Part shown: piece by piece, positions 35,877 through 46,301 of the stretch
Numbering within the stretch: position 1 is the stretch's first letter
Layout of the letters: the number at the start of each line of letters is the position of its first letter
NCBI GenBank assembly: GCA_963790585.1
Contig: CAWBOY010000004.1
Location: 434,001-498,000, forward strand
Direction: 5' to 3'
DNA from: CAWBOY01 sp963790585
GTDB taxonomy: Bacteria > Planctomycetota > Planctomycetia > Gemmatales > Gemmataceae
Length of the DNA stretch: 64,000 nt
Made by a program: the position numbers and the translations under genes
The notes under the pieces: model-generated
Told to the model about the DNA's origin: nothing
Databases searched by the model: none
What the model saw: only the letters and a program-made list of their open reading frames with translations

Positions 35877-38014
35877 TCATCCTTCCGGATAAAAGCCTTT
35901 GCCCTGTGCCGCCAACGACTTCAGCAACTCCGGCGCTTCAAATCGTTTGCCGAGCTTCTCATATTGTTTTAATTTTTCCACAATATGTGCCAAGCCAATA
36001 CTGTCAGCCCAACGTAATAATCCGCCGCGGAAGGCCGGGAAACCAATTCCTAATATCAAACCCATATCGACATGGCCTGGCTCGCGCACGATTCCTTCGC
36101 TCAATACTCTCGTCGCTTCGGTGACCATCGGTAAGAACAAACGATCGGTAATCTCTTCTTCGGAAATCGTGCGTTTACCCTTGCGCGCCTTGTCAAGGAA
36201 GCCCGCCAAGGCGGGGTCATCGACAGGCTTACCGCCCTTGGCGTAGCTGTAAAAGCCGGCGCCGGTCTTTTGGCCGAGACGCTTGGCGGTGACGAGTTCG
36301 TCAAGGATTTTCGTCGGTACGGCACGATCGGCGAAGGCTGTGTTGATGACGCCGCCGGCGTAAAGCGACGTATCGAGGCCAACGAGGTCTTGCAGCGTGA
36401 TTGGGCCCATCGGCATGCCGAACTTGGTGGCGGCCTTGTCGAGCGCGCGCGGTTCGGCTCCCTCTTCGAGCAGGGCCAGGGCTTCATTCATATAAGGAAA
36501 CAGGATCCGATTGACGAGAAAACCAGGGCAGTCCTTGACGACGATCGGCGTCTTGCCGATGCGGCGGGCTAGGGCGACGAGTGTCACGATCGTCTGATCC
36601 GACGATTGCTCGCCCCGGATCACTTCGACAAGCTGCATCCGATCGACCGGATTGAAAAAGTGAAGACCCGCGAAGTTTTCGGGCCGTTGCAGAGTCTTGG
36701 CCATGCGCGTGATTGAGATCGTCGATGTATTCGACGCGAGGATGGTGTTTGGCGACAGGAGTTTCTCCAACTCGCCGAAGAGCTTGACCTTGGCCGCTTC
36801 ATTTTCGACGATCGCTTCGATGACGACGTCCCGATCGGTCAGCGCGTTCGTGGTCAGAGAGGTGCTTAGCTTCGTCAAAGCGCCGGCGGCCTCGGTGGCG
36901 GTCATTCGGCCAATTTCCACCCGGCCTTGCAATCCTTTCGCGATCGTGTTTACGCCTTTTTCCAGAGCGGCTGGCGCACTATCGAGCATCAATGCCGGCA
37001 CGCCGCGACGAATATGCGCCCGGCGATGCCCGCGCCCATGAGCCCCGCGCCGACAACACCGACTTGCTGGACGGTGCGCGGCTGGACGCTCGGATCGCTG
37101 ACGCCAGTGTCCTTGGCGAGGCGTTGCGTCAGGAAAAAGGTCGCGATCAGGTTGCGCGAGACAGGGCTGCCGACGAGCGGCACGAAAGCTGCCGTCTCGA
37201 TGTTGATTCCCTCGTCCAGGGTCAAATTACAGCCCTTCGCGATCACGTCGACCGCCGCGACCGGAGCCGGATAATTCCCCTCTGTCTTGGCGAGTACCTG
37301 GGCGCGGGCGACCGTCATGGCGAAGGTTAGCTGACCCTCCGAGAGCCCGACCGGCTGTTGCTTGCGCTTTCGCGCCTCGCGCCAGCCGCCGTCCTCATTC
37401 GCCCATTGCAGCAGCCATTTCGCTTCGGACAGCAACTGATCGGCGGGCACGAGATCGAAGACGATGCCGAGCGCCTTGGCCTTCGGCCCGTTCGGCGTCT
37501 CGCCGGCACAGATCAGCTCGGCCGCCAATGAGGGACCGAGCAACCGCGATAGCCGTTGCGTGCCGCCCCAGCCTGGGATCAAGCCGATCTTGGTTTCGGG
37601 CAGGCCGATCTCTGTCTTCGGATTGGTGCTGGCGAGCCGATAATCGAAGCCGAGCGCCAATTCCAGGCCGCCGCCGACGCACGCGCCATCGATGAGCGCG
37701 ATCGTCGGAAAGGGTAGTTTTTCAAGCGTGGCAACGACGTTCAAACCGCGCTGCACGAGCTTCTTGGTTTGCTCAGGGTCCGGCTTCGCCCCGCCCAGCT
37801 CACGCAAGTCTGCCCCCGCGATAAAATTCCCCGGCTTGCCGCTGCGAAATATCAACCCGCGCAGATCGGTGCGCGTCAAAAGCTGGGCGACCGCGCTCTC
37901 CACCTCGCCGACAATCGCCTGGCCGAGCGTATTGACCTTGCTCCCGGGCTGGTCGAGGGTCAACTGAGCGATCGAACCGTCGAGGAAGTCCAGTTGAAGA
38001 GAAGTCTGGCTCAT
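35877..38014 (-). CDS. FadB/FadJ-like enoyl-CoA hydratase / 3-hydroxyacyl-CoA dehydrogenase (one frame break)
   Basis: Multifunctional beta-oxidation alpha subunit of about 710 aa. The N-terminal crotonase domain has FRSGKPGNFIAGADLREL and ALIDGACVGGGLELALGFDYRLAS with KTEIGLPETKIGLIPGWGGTQRL (two catalytic Glu). The dehydrogenase domain begins VGVVGAGLMGAGIA (NAD-binding) and, after a frame change near 37020, continues VPALMLDSAPAALEKG, FAGLHFFNPVDRMQLVEVI with the catalytic His, and VVKDCPGFLVNRILFPYMNEAL. No thiolase gene is adjacent in the window. A single indel explains the break. Confidence 0.93.
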
Positions 38015-38270
38015 CGGCGTTGCGTCCTTTTCTTCGAGTGCGATGCGGTGTCCCTATAAGGAAGTGTATACCGGGCGAAGAGGCGGACGGGAATTGAGGG
38101 CACTGAAAGAGTCGAGTTCTGCTTGGCAACAACAGTGAGGCGAGAGCACAGGCGCGGGAAGTGTTAGGTTAGCAACGAGCAAGAAACAAAGCGGCAAGTA
38201 TTTGAGGCAAAAGGTCAAGAGAATCTGTAACAAGAGCCGAGGCGCCAGCGCCTACCTACCGTCCCAATCG

Positions 38271-39652
38271 TTAGGGAATTGTAATACAAACAAATCTCTT
38301 ATCGGTACCAATATACATTCTACCGTCCACAATCAAAGGCGTACCATTGATGCTGCTACCAAGCCTCATGCGCCAAGGCATTTCTTGGTTGGAGAGTCCT
38401 CGAACACCACAATGTCGTCCCCTGAATTGGCATTAACTCTACCTTGGTGGACGACCGGGGAGCCGAACCGGCTTGTATCCATACCCAAATCATAGCGCCA
38501 TCGCTCCTTCCCCGTCGTTAGATCGAGGCAGACAAACCAACCTTTGCAACCGGCCGCGTACAGCGAGTCCTTACCAAGCGCGACCGCTACAAAGGTTCCA
38601 GCGAACTCTTCGTCATAAAAGGTCCATTTGACGCCTTTCCTCGTCGCATCGCCTTTCTGCGTTATGTCAACAGCGTAAATCGGCATCACGCGATCTGTCT
38701 GTTCCTGATCAAAGCTTGTTCCGATATAGGCCACGCCATTTCGGACAGCTGGAGCGGCCATGAAGTTATTTCGCGTGCCAACTTTACGTCCGTCCGACGC
38801 CGTCGCCGTAGCTGGATTGCAATCCACCTTCCATACCTGACGGCCGGTTTCGGCCTCGAAGCCGTAAAGCCAACCGTCCCCTCCAGGGAAAATGACTTGA
38901 TCTTTCCCGTCGACCTTGGCATGGGCCGGCGAAGCCCATTGACCGTACTGGATATTCTTGCCGGGCGCCGCGCTGCTCCAGACCACCTTGCCCGTAAACT
39001 TGTTGACTGCGATGAAGGAAGGCGCATCGGGCGCGGGAACGCCGAACGTGCCGTTGGTCGGATAGCCATAGGTGCTGCCGTTGCCCGTCACGCAATAGAC
39101 GAGATCGCCAATAATGATGGGAGAAGAAAGCGGATTGCCACAGTCACGCGCTTCCTTTTTGAACACGCCGAGCTTTTCCACCATATCCAAGGACCATATG
39201 ATTTTACTCTTGCCGTACGCGCCAAATTTATCGGCGGCCAAACATACCAATTCTCCTCGATTACTTACGTAATGAGCCCGCCCATCCTCGATACACGGTC
39301 GGCAAACGATTCCAATGCCGACGTCATGCTGGCAATGTTGGAGTGGCGCGTGTTCGACCTGGCCGAGCAACTCCCCGTTTTTCGAGTTGATACAGAGCAT
39401 TTTCCCAAAACGAGGGCTGTTCGGCGCGCTACTAACCGCGCCTACAAATACCTTGTCCTTGAATAGAGCAGGCGACCCAGTGGTCCGGATCGGTGTTTGC
39501 CAGACAATGGAGTAGTCAAGAACAGGTTCCTCATCCGGCTTGCTGAAACCAGAGGAGATGAATCCAAAGAAAAGCGCCAATAACGCCGCTGCAACGGACC
39601 GAAAAGTGATATTACGTGCCGCTCGATGCACAGTGCAATTGGTTTTCTTCAA
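38271..39652 (-). CDS. PQQ-type beta-propeller protein (one frame break)
   Basis: Exported propeller of about 460 aa. A signal peptide (SVAAALLALFFGFISSG) is followed by repeated blades such as GKMLCINSKNGELLGQ, SFIAVNKFTGKVVWSS, GWLYGFEAETGRQVWKVD and GWFVCLDLTTGKERWRYD, the Trp-docking pattern of PQQ/BamB-like repeats. The frame changes near 38383; the last blade (MRLGSSINGTPLIVDGRMYIGTDK, then RFVCITIP) lies beyond, ending at 38271. The start is uncertain; a TTG before KKTNC with GGAG upstream is preferred. Likely periplasmic scaffold or binding protein. Confidence 0.82.
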
Positions 39653-40182
39653 GGCATCTCCATTTAGAGGAGGCCAACTTGTTCCAAGCAAGCTGCGTCG
39701 ATCTCCGGTCTGAGTCCGCAACAGCTGGAATCTTCACATGAAGGTATCCTTGTTCTTCGATAGCGTCAAATGGTTTCCGTTTAGCCCTTTTTGGAGATAT
39801 GGCCGCGGCTGCGGCCGCAAAGTATAAGATGCCTCGTTAAGATTTAGGGCGATCTTATACCTCCACAGATTACCCAAATTCCGCGATCGCCCGCGACTTC
39901 AGGGTGCAGCTCCCGATTTTGGCAGTCGCAGATCGATTAGACCGCCGTGCAAGTGAGTTGAACGTGGATTCATTTGCATCTCGACTCGATCTCCGTTTGG
40001 CCATTTCCCTAGGTATTCAGGTCGACAGGCGCGGGAGTTCTGTGTGTGTACGCGAAATGCAATCCATTTTGAGGGATCGGAAGGATCGAGATGGACCGGC
40101 GCCGGGGGGTGCCACACGCGAATGTTCGCGCGACGGTCCAGGCCGCTGCGCAAGATCAACGCTGTCAAGTGGTTGTGTTGGC

Positions 40183-40226
40183 ATACCGTCGCGCCAAGGA
40201 CAGGTGCTTTGTTGGCGCGACGGTAT
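40183..40226. repeat. ACCGTCGCGCCAA inverted repeat
   Basis: Arms 40183-40197 and 40212-40226 (ATACCGTCGCGCCAA and its exact complement) with a 14-bp loop; same family as 6178-6219. Ends 8 bp before the parS-like site. Confidence 0.85.
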
Positions 40227-40234
40227 GCACGCAA

Positions 40235-40250
40235 TGTTCCGCGCGGAACA
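40235..40250. promoter_or_regulatory. parS-like perfect palindrome
   Basis: TGTTCCGCGCGGAACA, extendable to an 18-bp palindrome with flanking A and T. It matches the parS consensus TGTTNCACGTGNAACA at all but the central A and T. Flanks (CAAT left, ATAG then AAGGnCGGTG right) are shared with the copy at 63735, so it may be part of a larger dispersed repeat. Confidence 0.45.
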
Positions 40251-40304
40251 TAGAGAGTCCAAGGACGGTGGTATTCCTCAAGTCAGTAATTCAGCGGAGA
40301 GGCA

Positions 40305-40340
40305 CTTTTGATTGCGCCTTGGCAGAAGCGTAATCAAAAG
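40305..40340. repeat. TTTTGATTGCGCC hairpin, second copy
   Basis: CTTTTGATTGCGCCTT and AAGCGTAATCAAAAG pair with one mismatch around a 5-base loop; sister of 20605-20638. Confidence 0.75.
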
Positions 40341-40547
40341 AGTCCGCCTCGAAACAAGCTGGTGAGACAGAGCCCCAAACCGGATGCAGTTTTTTGCACT
40401 CTGATACGCGCGCCCTCTCGTCTCTGCCAGCGCCGAAATCGCGAGGCCCATCCCGACCATAAATCGATACAGACACAGCCCGGGAGAAAAGCGACAATGC
40501 GCGCCGAGGTACGATGCCTCATAGTTTGCCGCATTCGGAGGCTGGTG

Positions 40548-42153
40548 ATGACCGGACGTCGATCGTCGCAGCGGGCGCTGTTGGTTTTGGCGGTAGGCCT
40601 TTTGGTCAGCGGGATCGGCCTGGCTCTAGCCGAGAGCGAGCCGCCGTTGAGTCCTGGGCGCGCCTTGGTACGCCGGAACCGCCATTGGCCCAAGGGACGC
40701 AGGCGACGGTGCGCGGGGCGGCCGAGGAAACGGCGGATCTGTCGCCGCCGCAAGTCACCATCCGTATCCGCACCGCGGCCACGATCATCGTCGGACAAGA
40801 TCTTGAATATCGCTTAATCATCGACAATCGCTCGCGAGCGCCGGCCCATCATGTGGTCGTGCGGGCGTCAGCGCCGACGTTTGCGACGGTTGGCAAAGCC
40901 ACGCCGGAGGCGAATGAGACAAAGCAGAATGGCGAGCGCCACTGGCAGCTTGGCACTTTGGAAGCGGGAGCGAGCAAAGAGATCGTCTTTACCGTCAAGC
41001 CGACGGGCGACGGGGAGATCTCCTGCTGCGCCGCGTCGCTTTCGAGCATGGCCAATGTGTTCGGACCAAGCTGGTCCAGGCCGACCCCAAGCGAACCGGC
41101 CTGAGCATTGCGCCGCGCTATGACATCTTGGCTTATGAAGTCGTGGTGTCCAATCCATTCGCGACGCCCATGAAAGACGTTGTTCTAAGCGAGGAGCTTC
41201 CTCCTGGCCTGCAATACTCGGATAGCATCCCGTCCACCTCGGGAGAGAGTCCGCTGACCTGGAAGCTGGGCACGATCGATCCGGGCAAAAGTAAAAAGGT
41301 AGAGTACAAGGTCATCGCCAAGGACGCCGGTAAGCAGATCATTCGCGGCAAGGTCCTGATGGATGGCAAGACCGCCGGCGAATCGACGACGACGGTGACT
41401 GTCGATGAGCCGCGTTTGAATGTCGAGATTACGGGGCCGAGTCAAAGGCTCGTCAATCGCTCTTCTGCGTATCAGGTCACGGTCACGAACCCAAGCTCGC
41501 TACCGGTAACTGGCGTTAAGGTGGTGAACGTCAACAAGGACCCGGGCAAAAAACCGGACGACAATTCAACGAAACTCGCCTTCCTCCGAGCAGACCAAGG
41601 CGGCAAGCGCGTCGGTTCCCAGGTCGTCTGGTCGCTCGGCACTTTGAAACCGGGCGAAAAGCGTGTCTTGCATTTAGAGTTGAAAGGCGACGAGGCGTGT
41701 ACGTTGATCCACCGGGTCGAAGTCGAAGCCGATCGCAAAGTCAAAGCCGAACACGAAACAACGACGGCATACACAGTCGGGGCGGCACTCGACATGGAGG
41801 TTAGCAAGGACGCCGATCCCATCGAAGTGGGCAAAAAGACAACCTCCACGATCCTCGTCTTCAACTCCGGTAGCGCCTCAGCCACCAACATCGAGCTGAC
41901 GTTCACCGTTCCCGAGGGGCTCAAAGCGGTCAGTGCGACCGGCCCAGCGGGAGTACAAATAGTCGCGGGCCCGGTTATCCAGTTCCCCGCTGTCGCCAAG
42001 CTCGACGGCGGCAAAGACTTGAAATACACCGTCGAAATGGAGGCGACCAAGAAAGGCCCCGTGCGACTCAAGGCCGATGCGACCTCGGACCAGACACTCG
42101 CCGCGCCGATTCACCGCGAAGAGGGGCTGAATGTGGTCGAGGATGAGAAGTAG
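40548..42153 (+). CDS. Exported DUF11 repeat protein (two frame breaks)
   Basis: Surface or periplasmic protein of about 530 aa. ATG 40548 has GGAGG upstream and opens a signal peptide (ALLVLAVGLLVSGIGLALAESEPP). Tandem Ig-like DUF11 domains follow, each with a pattern such as YRLIIDNRSRAPAHHVVV, YEVVVSNPFATPMKDVVLSEELPPGLQY, YQVTVTNPSSLPVTGVKV and ILVFNSGSASATNIELTFTVPEGL. Frame changes near 40660 and 41040 join three frames, the second through FEHGQCVRTKLVQADPK. Probably a structural envelope protein; planctomycetes have many. Confidence 0.82.
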
Positions 42154-42177
42154 ATCAGGCTCGGGAGCCGACCGTGG

Positions 42178-42783
42178 CTAATTCCGAATCGGCAGCGTTC
42201 CCACGAACTGGACGATTCCGGTCATAATCATCTGAATCGCAACCGTCGTCAGAATCATTCCCATCAGCCTTTCGATGGCGATCAAGCCTTTGCGTCCGAG
42301 CGCCTGGCCTAGCAAGCTCGAAAAGAAAATGATGACGCTGGAGGCGAGCCACGCCAAAACCAAGGCAATGAGCCATTCGATCCAGCGCGTCGGCTCGCGG
42401 CTCATGAGCAACAACTCGGTCGCCAGGGTAGACGGTCCGGCGACATAAGGGATCGCCAAAGGCACGATAAAGGGCTCGCCGTCGACATCCTCGCGCATCG
42501 AATTTTCCGGCGAGGGGAAGATCATGCGCAGGGCGATCAGAAATAAGATCACCCCGCCGCCGACTGTAAGCGCCGGTTCGGAAATGTGAAGCATTTCTAG
42601 TATGAATTGGCCAGCGAAGAGAAAGAAAATCATCACGGCGAGCGCAATCAGTAGTTCACGGATGACGACCAGGCGCCGCCGGGTGGGATCGACATGGCTC
42701 AGGGCGCTGAGAAAAAAGGGGATGTTGCCCAGTGGATCCATGACAAGGAAGAGGAGAATCGCGGTGGTGATAAGAGTGGGCAT
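42178..42783 (-). CDS. MarC family integral membrane protein
   Basis: 201 aa, six transmembrane helices. MarC/YhgN signatures are LLFLVMDPLGNIPFFLSAL at the start, ALTVGGGVILFLIALRMIF, the VPLAIPYVAGPSTLATELLL motif and the final helix GLIAIERLMGMILTTVAIQMIMTGI. The family is widespread, with no established transport substrate. The gene is intact, convergent with the DUF11 gene and 60 bp from the helicase gene on the same strand. Confidence 0.93.
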   Translation of the reverse strand: MPTLITTAILLFLVMDPLGNIPFFLSALSHVDPTRRRLVVIRELLIALAVMIFFLFAGQFILEMLHISEPALTVGGGVILFLIALRMIFPSPENSMREDVDGEPFIVPLAIPYVAGPSTLATELLLMSREPTRWIEWLIALVLAWLASSVIIFFSSLLGQALGRKGLIAIERLMGMILTTVAIQMIMTGIVQFVGTLPIRN

Positions 42784-42825
42784 GGACGCTCGGCTGGAAT
42801 TAGGGCGCTAGGGTTGGGATGGTTT

Positions 42826-42850
42826 CCCCGGCTTGCCGGGGGCTATATAA
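42826..42850. repeat. CCCCGGCTTGCCGGGGGCTATATAA repeat
   Basis: Hairpin copy whose CTA gives the TAG stop of the minus-strand helicase gene, exactly as the copy at 10986 does for the isomerase-like gene. Confidence 0.85.
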
Positions 42851-45113
42851 GCACGTCCTTGGCTGGGGTTTCGCCCTCGACGACGTCAGCGGCGTGAGCA
42901 GACTCGATCACTTCATCGGTGCTGGCGGGATCGACCGCGCGGCAGCTTTCCGTCAGCTTGTCGGCCAGGCCGCGTAGGTCGGCTTGCCATTCTTCACGCG
43001 TGGTTTCGACGGGGCAGACCTGGGCGAATTCGCCACAAAGAAGGATCAGTCGCAAGAGATGGCGGAATATGATTCCTTCCTGCTTGATCAGGTCGCGCGT
43101 CCGCACATAAAGATTGAAATTGCCGGCGAAGTTAAGGAGTTCGCCGGCGGCCCAGACGGGCAATGTGTTCACGTCGTGAACGTCGGGATGAAGGGCGTCG
43201 AACAGCAGCCGCAGCTTGTCGGCGAGGGTGGGCGGGCGTTCTTGGTCCTCCTCGTCTTCGTCCTCCTCGTCTGTCTCCTCTTTGATCACCGGAGCGAGAA
43301 TCAGGCCACGGCGGATGAGGTCTTCATCCAAGCGCGTCCGCGCCAGCGGCCCTGGCGGCAGCTGGTCGGGCCCTGGCACGCGCACGTAACGCAGCAGAGG
43401 CCTTGGGATTTCCAGGACGCTCTCCATCGCCTGGAGTCGCTCGATTCGATCGGCGATGCCCAATTGATCGACCAAAAAAGCTCCGTAAAGTGGATGGACG
43501 CTGCGAAAGACGAGCAACGTGTCGAGGGCCGGCGTCGGCGTGGCGTGCGAAGCCTGGTAGGTTTTTTTCGCCTCTTCATCTTCGTCCGGCGGCGGGGCAG
43601 GATCGAGCTTGACGAAACCGCGGCGCGCGAGTGTGAGCAACATACGATCAAGATTGTTTTCGCTCGATTTGATGCGCGCCTCGTCCATCAGGCGTTTGCG
43701 TAGCACTTCGCGCACCTTGGCGATGTCGGGTGAGACCTTGAGAAGATAGGCGAGCAACCGCCAAGGTAGCGGGCCCTTGCTGTAGAGTTTCCCGGCCGGC
43801 GCGGCCTGGAGCTGATTGAACTGCGATTCATGCCAATAGACCGCGTTGGTGCGGCGGTCGGGCTTCTTCTTTTTGAGGGCCTTTTTCGCTTTGATAAGTC
43901 CCGGATCGCGCGTGTCCTCGGGGATCTGGTCGTATTTTTCCTTCCATTTGAGGATGCGGACATCGTCTTCGTGGGCCAGGGCATAGACAAAACCTTGATC
44001 GTCGAATTGCGGCCGGCCCGCTCGGCCAAAGATCTGATGGGCCGTGCTTGCGTCGATTAGTTTTTCCTTGCCATGCGGGCCTTTCACGAGAGAAGTGAGG
44101 ACGACGGAGCGCGCGGGCAGATTGATCCCGGCCGCGAGAGTCTCGGTGCAGACACAGACGGCGAGCAGTTTGCTCGTAAAGAGATCTTCGACGGCGCGGC
44201 GATACTTGGGCAACATGCCCGCATGGTGGACGCCGACGCCGCGCCGCAACATTTGTTTGAGTTTCGGGCCGACGCCTTCGCCCCATTCGAGCTTATCCAC
44301 TGCATCGTTGAGCGGCCCTTTCACTCCCGGAGCGAGCAGGTCAAGGCCTTTCAGCATCTCGGCCGTGCTCCAGCATTCGTCGCGGTTGAAGCAAAACAGC
44401 AGAGCCGGCGTCGTCCGATTAGCCCCCTCGCCCTTGGCCATGAGCACCATCTGTTCGCCGAGTAACTCGTCGGGCACCCAGCGAAATGTCAAAGGCACCT
44501 TTCGTTCCGTGCCTTCGACCAATTCGAGCCTGCGGCCGTGGCTGCGCTGCAGCCAGGCCAAAAACTCGCCGGCGTTGCCTACCGTGGCGGACAGGAGCAG
44601 CAGGCGAACATGCTTGGGCAACATGCCGAGCGAGAGTTCCCAGACGATGCCGCGTTGCAGTTCGGCGAAATTGTGGAACTCGTCCATGACGACGGCGAAG
44701 ACATTGGCGAAGTCGAATTCCGCTGGGTTCAGCAGGCGATTCAGCAAGATCTCGGCCACAACGATGAGGACGCGCGCCCGGGGTTGATGCGGCGGTTCCC
44801 AGTCACCAGCCCGACGTCTTCCGCTTTGAAGCCCCAGCGGATGGCGTTGTCTTGCATTTCTTGGAACTTTTGTTCCGTCAGAGCGATCAATGGTGTGGTA
44901 TAGTAGGCAATTCTGTTTGTGTGCAGAGCTTCGAAGAGGGCGGCGTGCGCGATCAATGTCTTGCCAGTGCCTGTTGGCGCAGCACACCAATACACCCTGG
45001 TCGGCCGTAAACCAGGCGAGTAGCGCATCTTCCTGCACTGGGTATGGTGGATATGGTAGCTGAGCGAGATAACGTTCAGCCAGCACGTCGCGGGTCATTG
45101 CAGGATGTGACAT
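42843..45113 (-). CDS. Ski2-like DEAD/DEAH-box RNA helicase (two compensating frame breaks)
   Basis: About 755 aa. Walker A APTGTGKT, LIALTEQKFQ and GLVTGNRRINP lie in one frame (about 45000-44790); the rest is in another, so two indels cancel out. Motif II is VVMDEFHNF (DExH type), motif III LLLSATVGN, motif V ETLAAGINLPARSVV and motif VI QIFGRAGRPQFD. The C-terminal part has an acidic linker (DEEDEDEEDQE). It resembles bacterial Ski2/Mtr4-like proteins with a DUF3516-type C-terminus, implying RNA unwinding or turnover. ATG 45113 or 45098 are both possible starts. Confidence 0.88.
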   Translation of the reverse strand: MSHPAMTRDVLAERYLAQLPYPPYPVQEDALLAWFTADQGVLVCCANRHWQDIDRARRPLRSSAHKQNCLLYHTIDRSDGTKVPRNARQRHPLGLQSGRRRAGDWEPPHQPRARVLIVVAEILLNRLLNPAEFDFANVFAVVMDEFHNFAELQRGIVWELSLGMLPKHVRLLLLSATVGNAGEFLAWLQRSHGRRLELVEGTERKVPLTFRWVPDELLGEQMVLMAKGEGANRTTPALLFCFNRDECWSTAEMLKGLDLLAPGVKGPLNDAVDKLEWGEGVGPKLKQMLRRGVGVHHAGMLPKYRRAVEDLFTSKLLAVCVCTETLAAGINLPARSVVLTSLVKGPHGKEKLIDASTAHQIFGRAGRPQFDDQGFVYALAHEDDVRILKWKEKYDQIPEDTRDPGLIKAKKALKKKKPDRRTNAVYWHESQFNQLQAAPAGKLYSKGPLPWRLLAYLLKVSPDIAKVREVLRKRLMDEARIKSSENNLDRMLLTLARRGFVKLDPAPPPDEDEEAKKTYQASHATPTPALDTLLVFRSVHPLYGAFLVDQLGIADRIERLQAMESVLEIPRPLLRYVRVPGPDQLPPGPLARTRLDEDLIRRGLILAPVIKEETDEEDEDEEDQERPPTLADKLRLLFDALHPDVHDVNTLPVWAAGELLNFAGNFNLYVRTRDLIKQEGIIFRHLLRLILLCGEFAQVCPVETTREEWQADLRGLADKLTESCRAVDPASTDEVIESAHAADVVEGETPAKDVLI

Positions 45114-45475
45114 GCGGCATTCATCCCAAGGTCGATCACGCACACATTCGTAATAGAGATAAGAATAGGACACGGATGCCGGGAAGAACATGTTTAGACA
45201 TCGCCGCCAAATCTCTCCTTTTTATTGCTGCTTTTCGTCTCTCCGGAGCAGATCGAGACTTTTTGAAGTCGGGTTCGCGAAACGATTGTCGATTTATTAA
45301 TAGGTGAGGCTAAAGAAACGCATAACCTACTCGGGAGTCGCCGCAACGGAACCGGGGGATTAGTTCGCATACGGTCCTTTCGGAGCCTCGGACTTTTCTG
45401 GCCGATGGCGATAGGCGCGGTCTTGGGCGCCGGTTTGCATCGGCTGCCCAGGTTTGGCATAAGGAGGCGGCCATC

Positions 45476-46191
45476 GTGACCATGCAAATGAATCACGAGA
45501 TCACAAATTGTACTCAAGCTGCTCCGGCGCTTGGCGCGTTGGATGAGACCGCGGAAGCCAGCTCCGATCAGGGCTTGTTTTACACAAGCGAAGTGCCCAT
45601 TCTCTTAATCGATGGCGATAAGTCAGCATGCAAGACGATGGCGGCGGCCCTTGGCCGTAGCGAATTCAAGGTAGAATTTATCTCCGATCCTGCGCTGATT
45701 GAACCGACCTTGCGTGCCAAATCGTATCAACTAATTCTAATGGATTACGTTGTTCCCGGAGTCGAATGGTCTACTATTCTCGACTGGATTTCAGAATCGC
45801 AGCCCGAAGCAAGCATCATCGTCGTCACGGCATATCCGTCAATTGACAGCGTGCTCGAGTGCTTGCGCACAAAGCCTACGATTATCTGACGAAGCCGTAC
45901 TCCGTAGAAACGTTGCAGTCTACCGTGCAGCGTTGTTTGCGAAGCAAGGGTCTCTTGCGCTTGTCGGAGGCGGCCTTGCGCGAGAACATGGGGGCTATAC
46001 TTCGCGACCAACGTAAGGCACTTAACCTGACATTAGCTCAGTTGTTTCGGCGAACGGGCATATCGCTCGGCTATCTCTCGCAGATCGAGCTCGGCAAAAA
46101 CTCGGCCTCGATTGAAACCCTCTACCGAATCTCACTTGGGCTTGGAATTAAGTTGAGCGACATATTCCGGCTCATTGAGGATCCGGTTTGA
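45476..46191 (+). CDS. Response-regulator receiver fused to XRE helix-turn-helix (one frame break)
   Basis: About 237 aa. The receiver has the acidic cluster LLIDGDKSACK, acceptor Asp in LILMDYVVPG, Thr in IIVVTAYPS and Lys in YDYLTKPYS. The last lies beyond a frame change near 45870. The C-terminal HTH_3 domain is RDQRKALNLTLAQLFRRTGISLGYLSQIELGKNSASIETLYRISLGLGI, a Cro/CI-type fold. Receiver-XRE fusions are uncommon next to OmpR or NarL types. GTG 45476 with AAGGAGG upstream is the start. No kinase partner is adjacent. Confidence 0.85.
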
Positions 46192-46203
46192 CCAAAACCG
46201 AAT

Positions 46204-46301
46204 CTGAAGCGTGGGCGAAGGGCTTTACACCGATCTAACTCCCTTCGCTTACGCTTCAGGCCCGTAAATGCAAATTCCCTTCGCTTACGCCGCAGGCTCG
46301 G
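46204..46301. repeat. CTGAAGCGTAAGCGAAGGG repeat cluster
   Basis: Three arms: 46204-46222, its complement at 46241-46260, and a third arm at 46277-46301. The first two form a hairpin after the receiver-XRE gene. The third encodes the end of ScpA on the minus strand, including its TAA stop. A single related arm lies at 4079-4105. Confidence 0.85.

Larger units (their letters stand above)
39653..40547. other. Gene-poor stretch with repeats and a parS-like palindrome
   Basis: About 900 bp with no gene I can support. It contains a short hairpin around 39825-39860, the ACCGTCGCGCCAA inverted repeat at 40183-40226, the perfect TGTTCCGCGCGGAACA palindrome at 40235-40250, and a TTTTGATTGCGCC hairpin at 40305-40340. 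A minus-strand open frame at 39899-40234 with an unfamiliar Pro-rich sequence is more likely chance. Confidence 0.6.

Noticed and set aside
39899..40234. Minus-strand frame with a Pro-rich, unfamiliar protein
   Set aside because: No ribosome-binding site, overlaps inverted repeats, no recognisable domain.
40308..40547. Longer N-terminus for the DUF11 protein starting before 40548
   Set aside because: It would place the signal peptide about 80 residues inside the protein and be translated through a repeat; ATG 40548 has a good ribosome-binding site.
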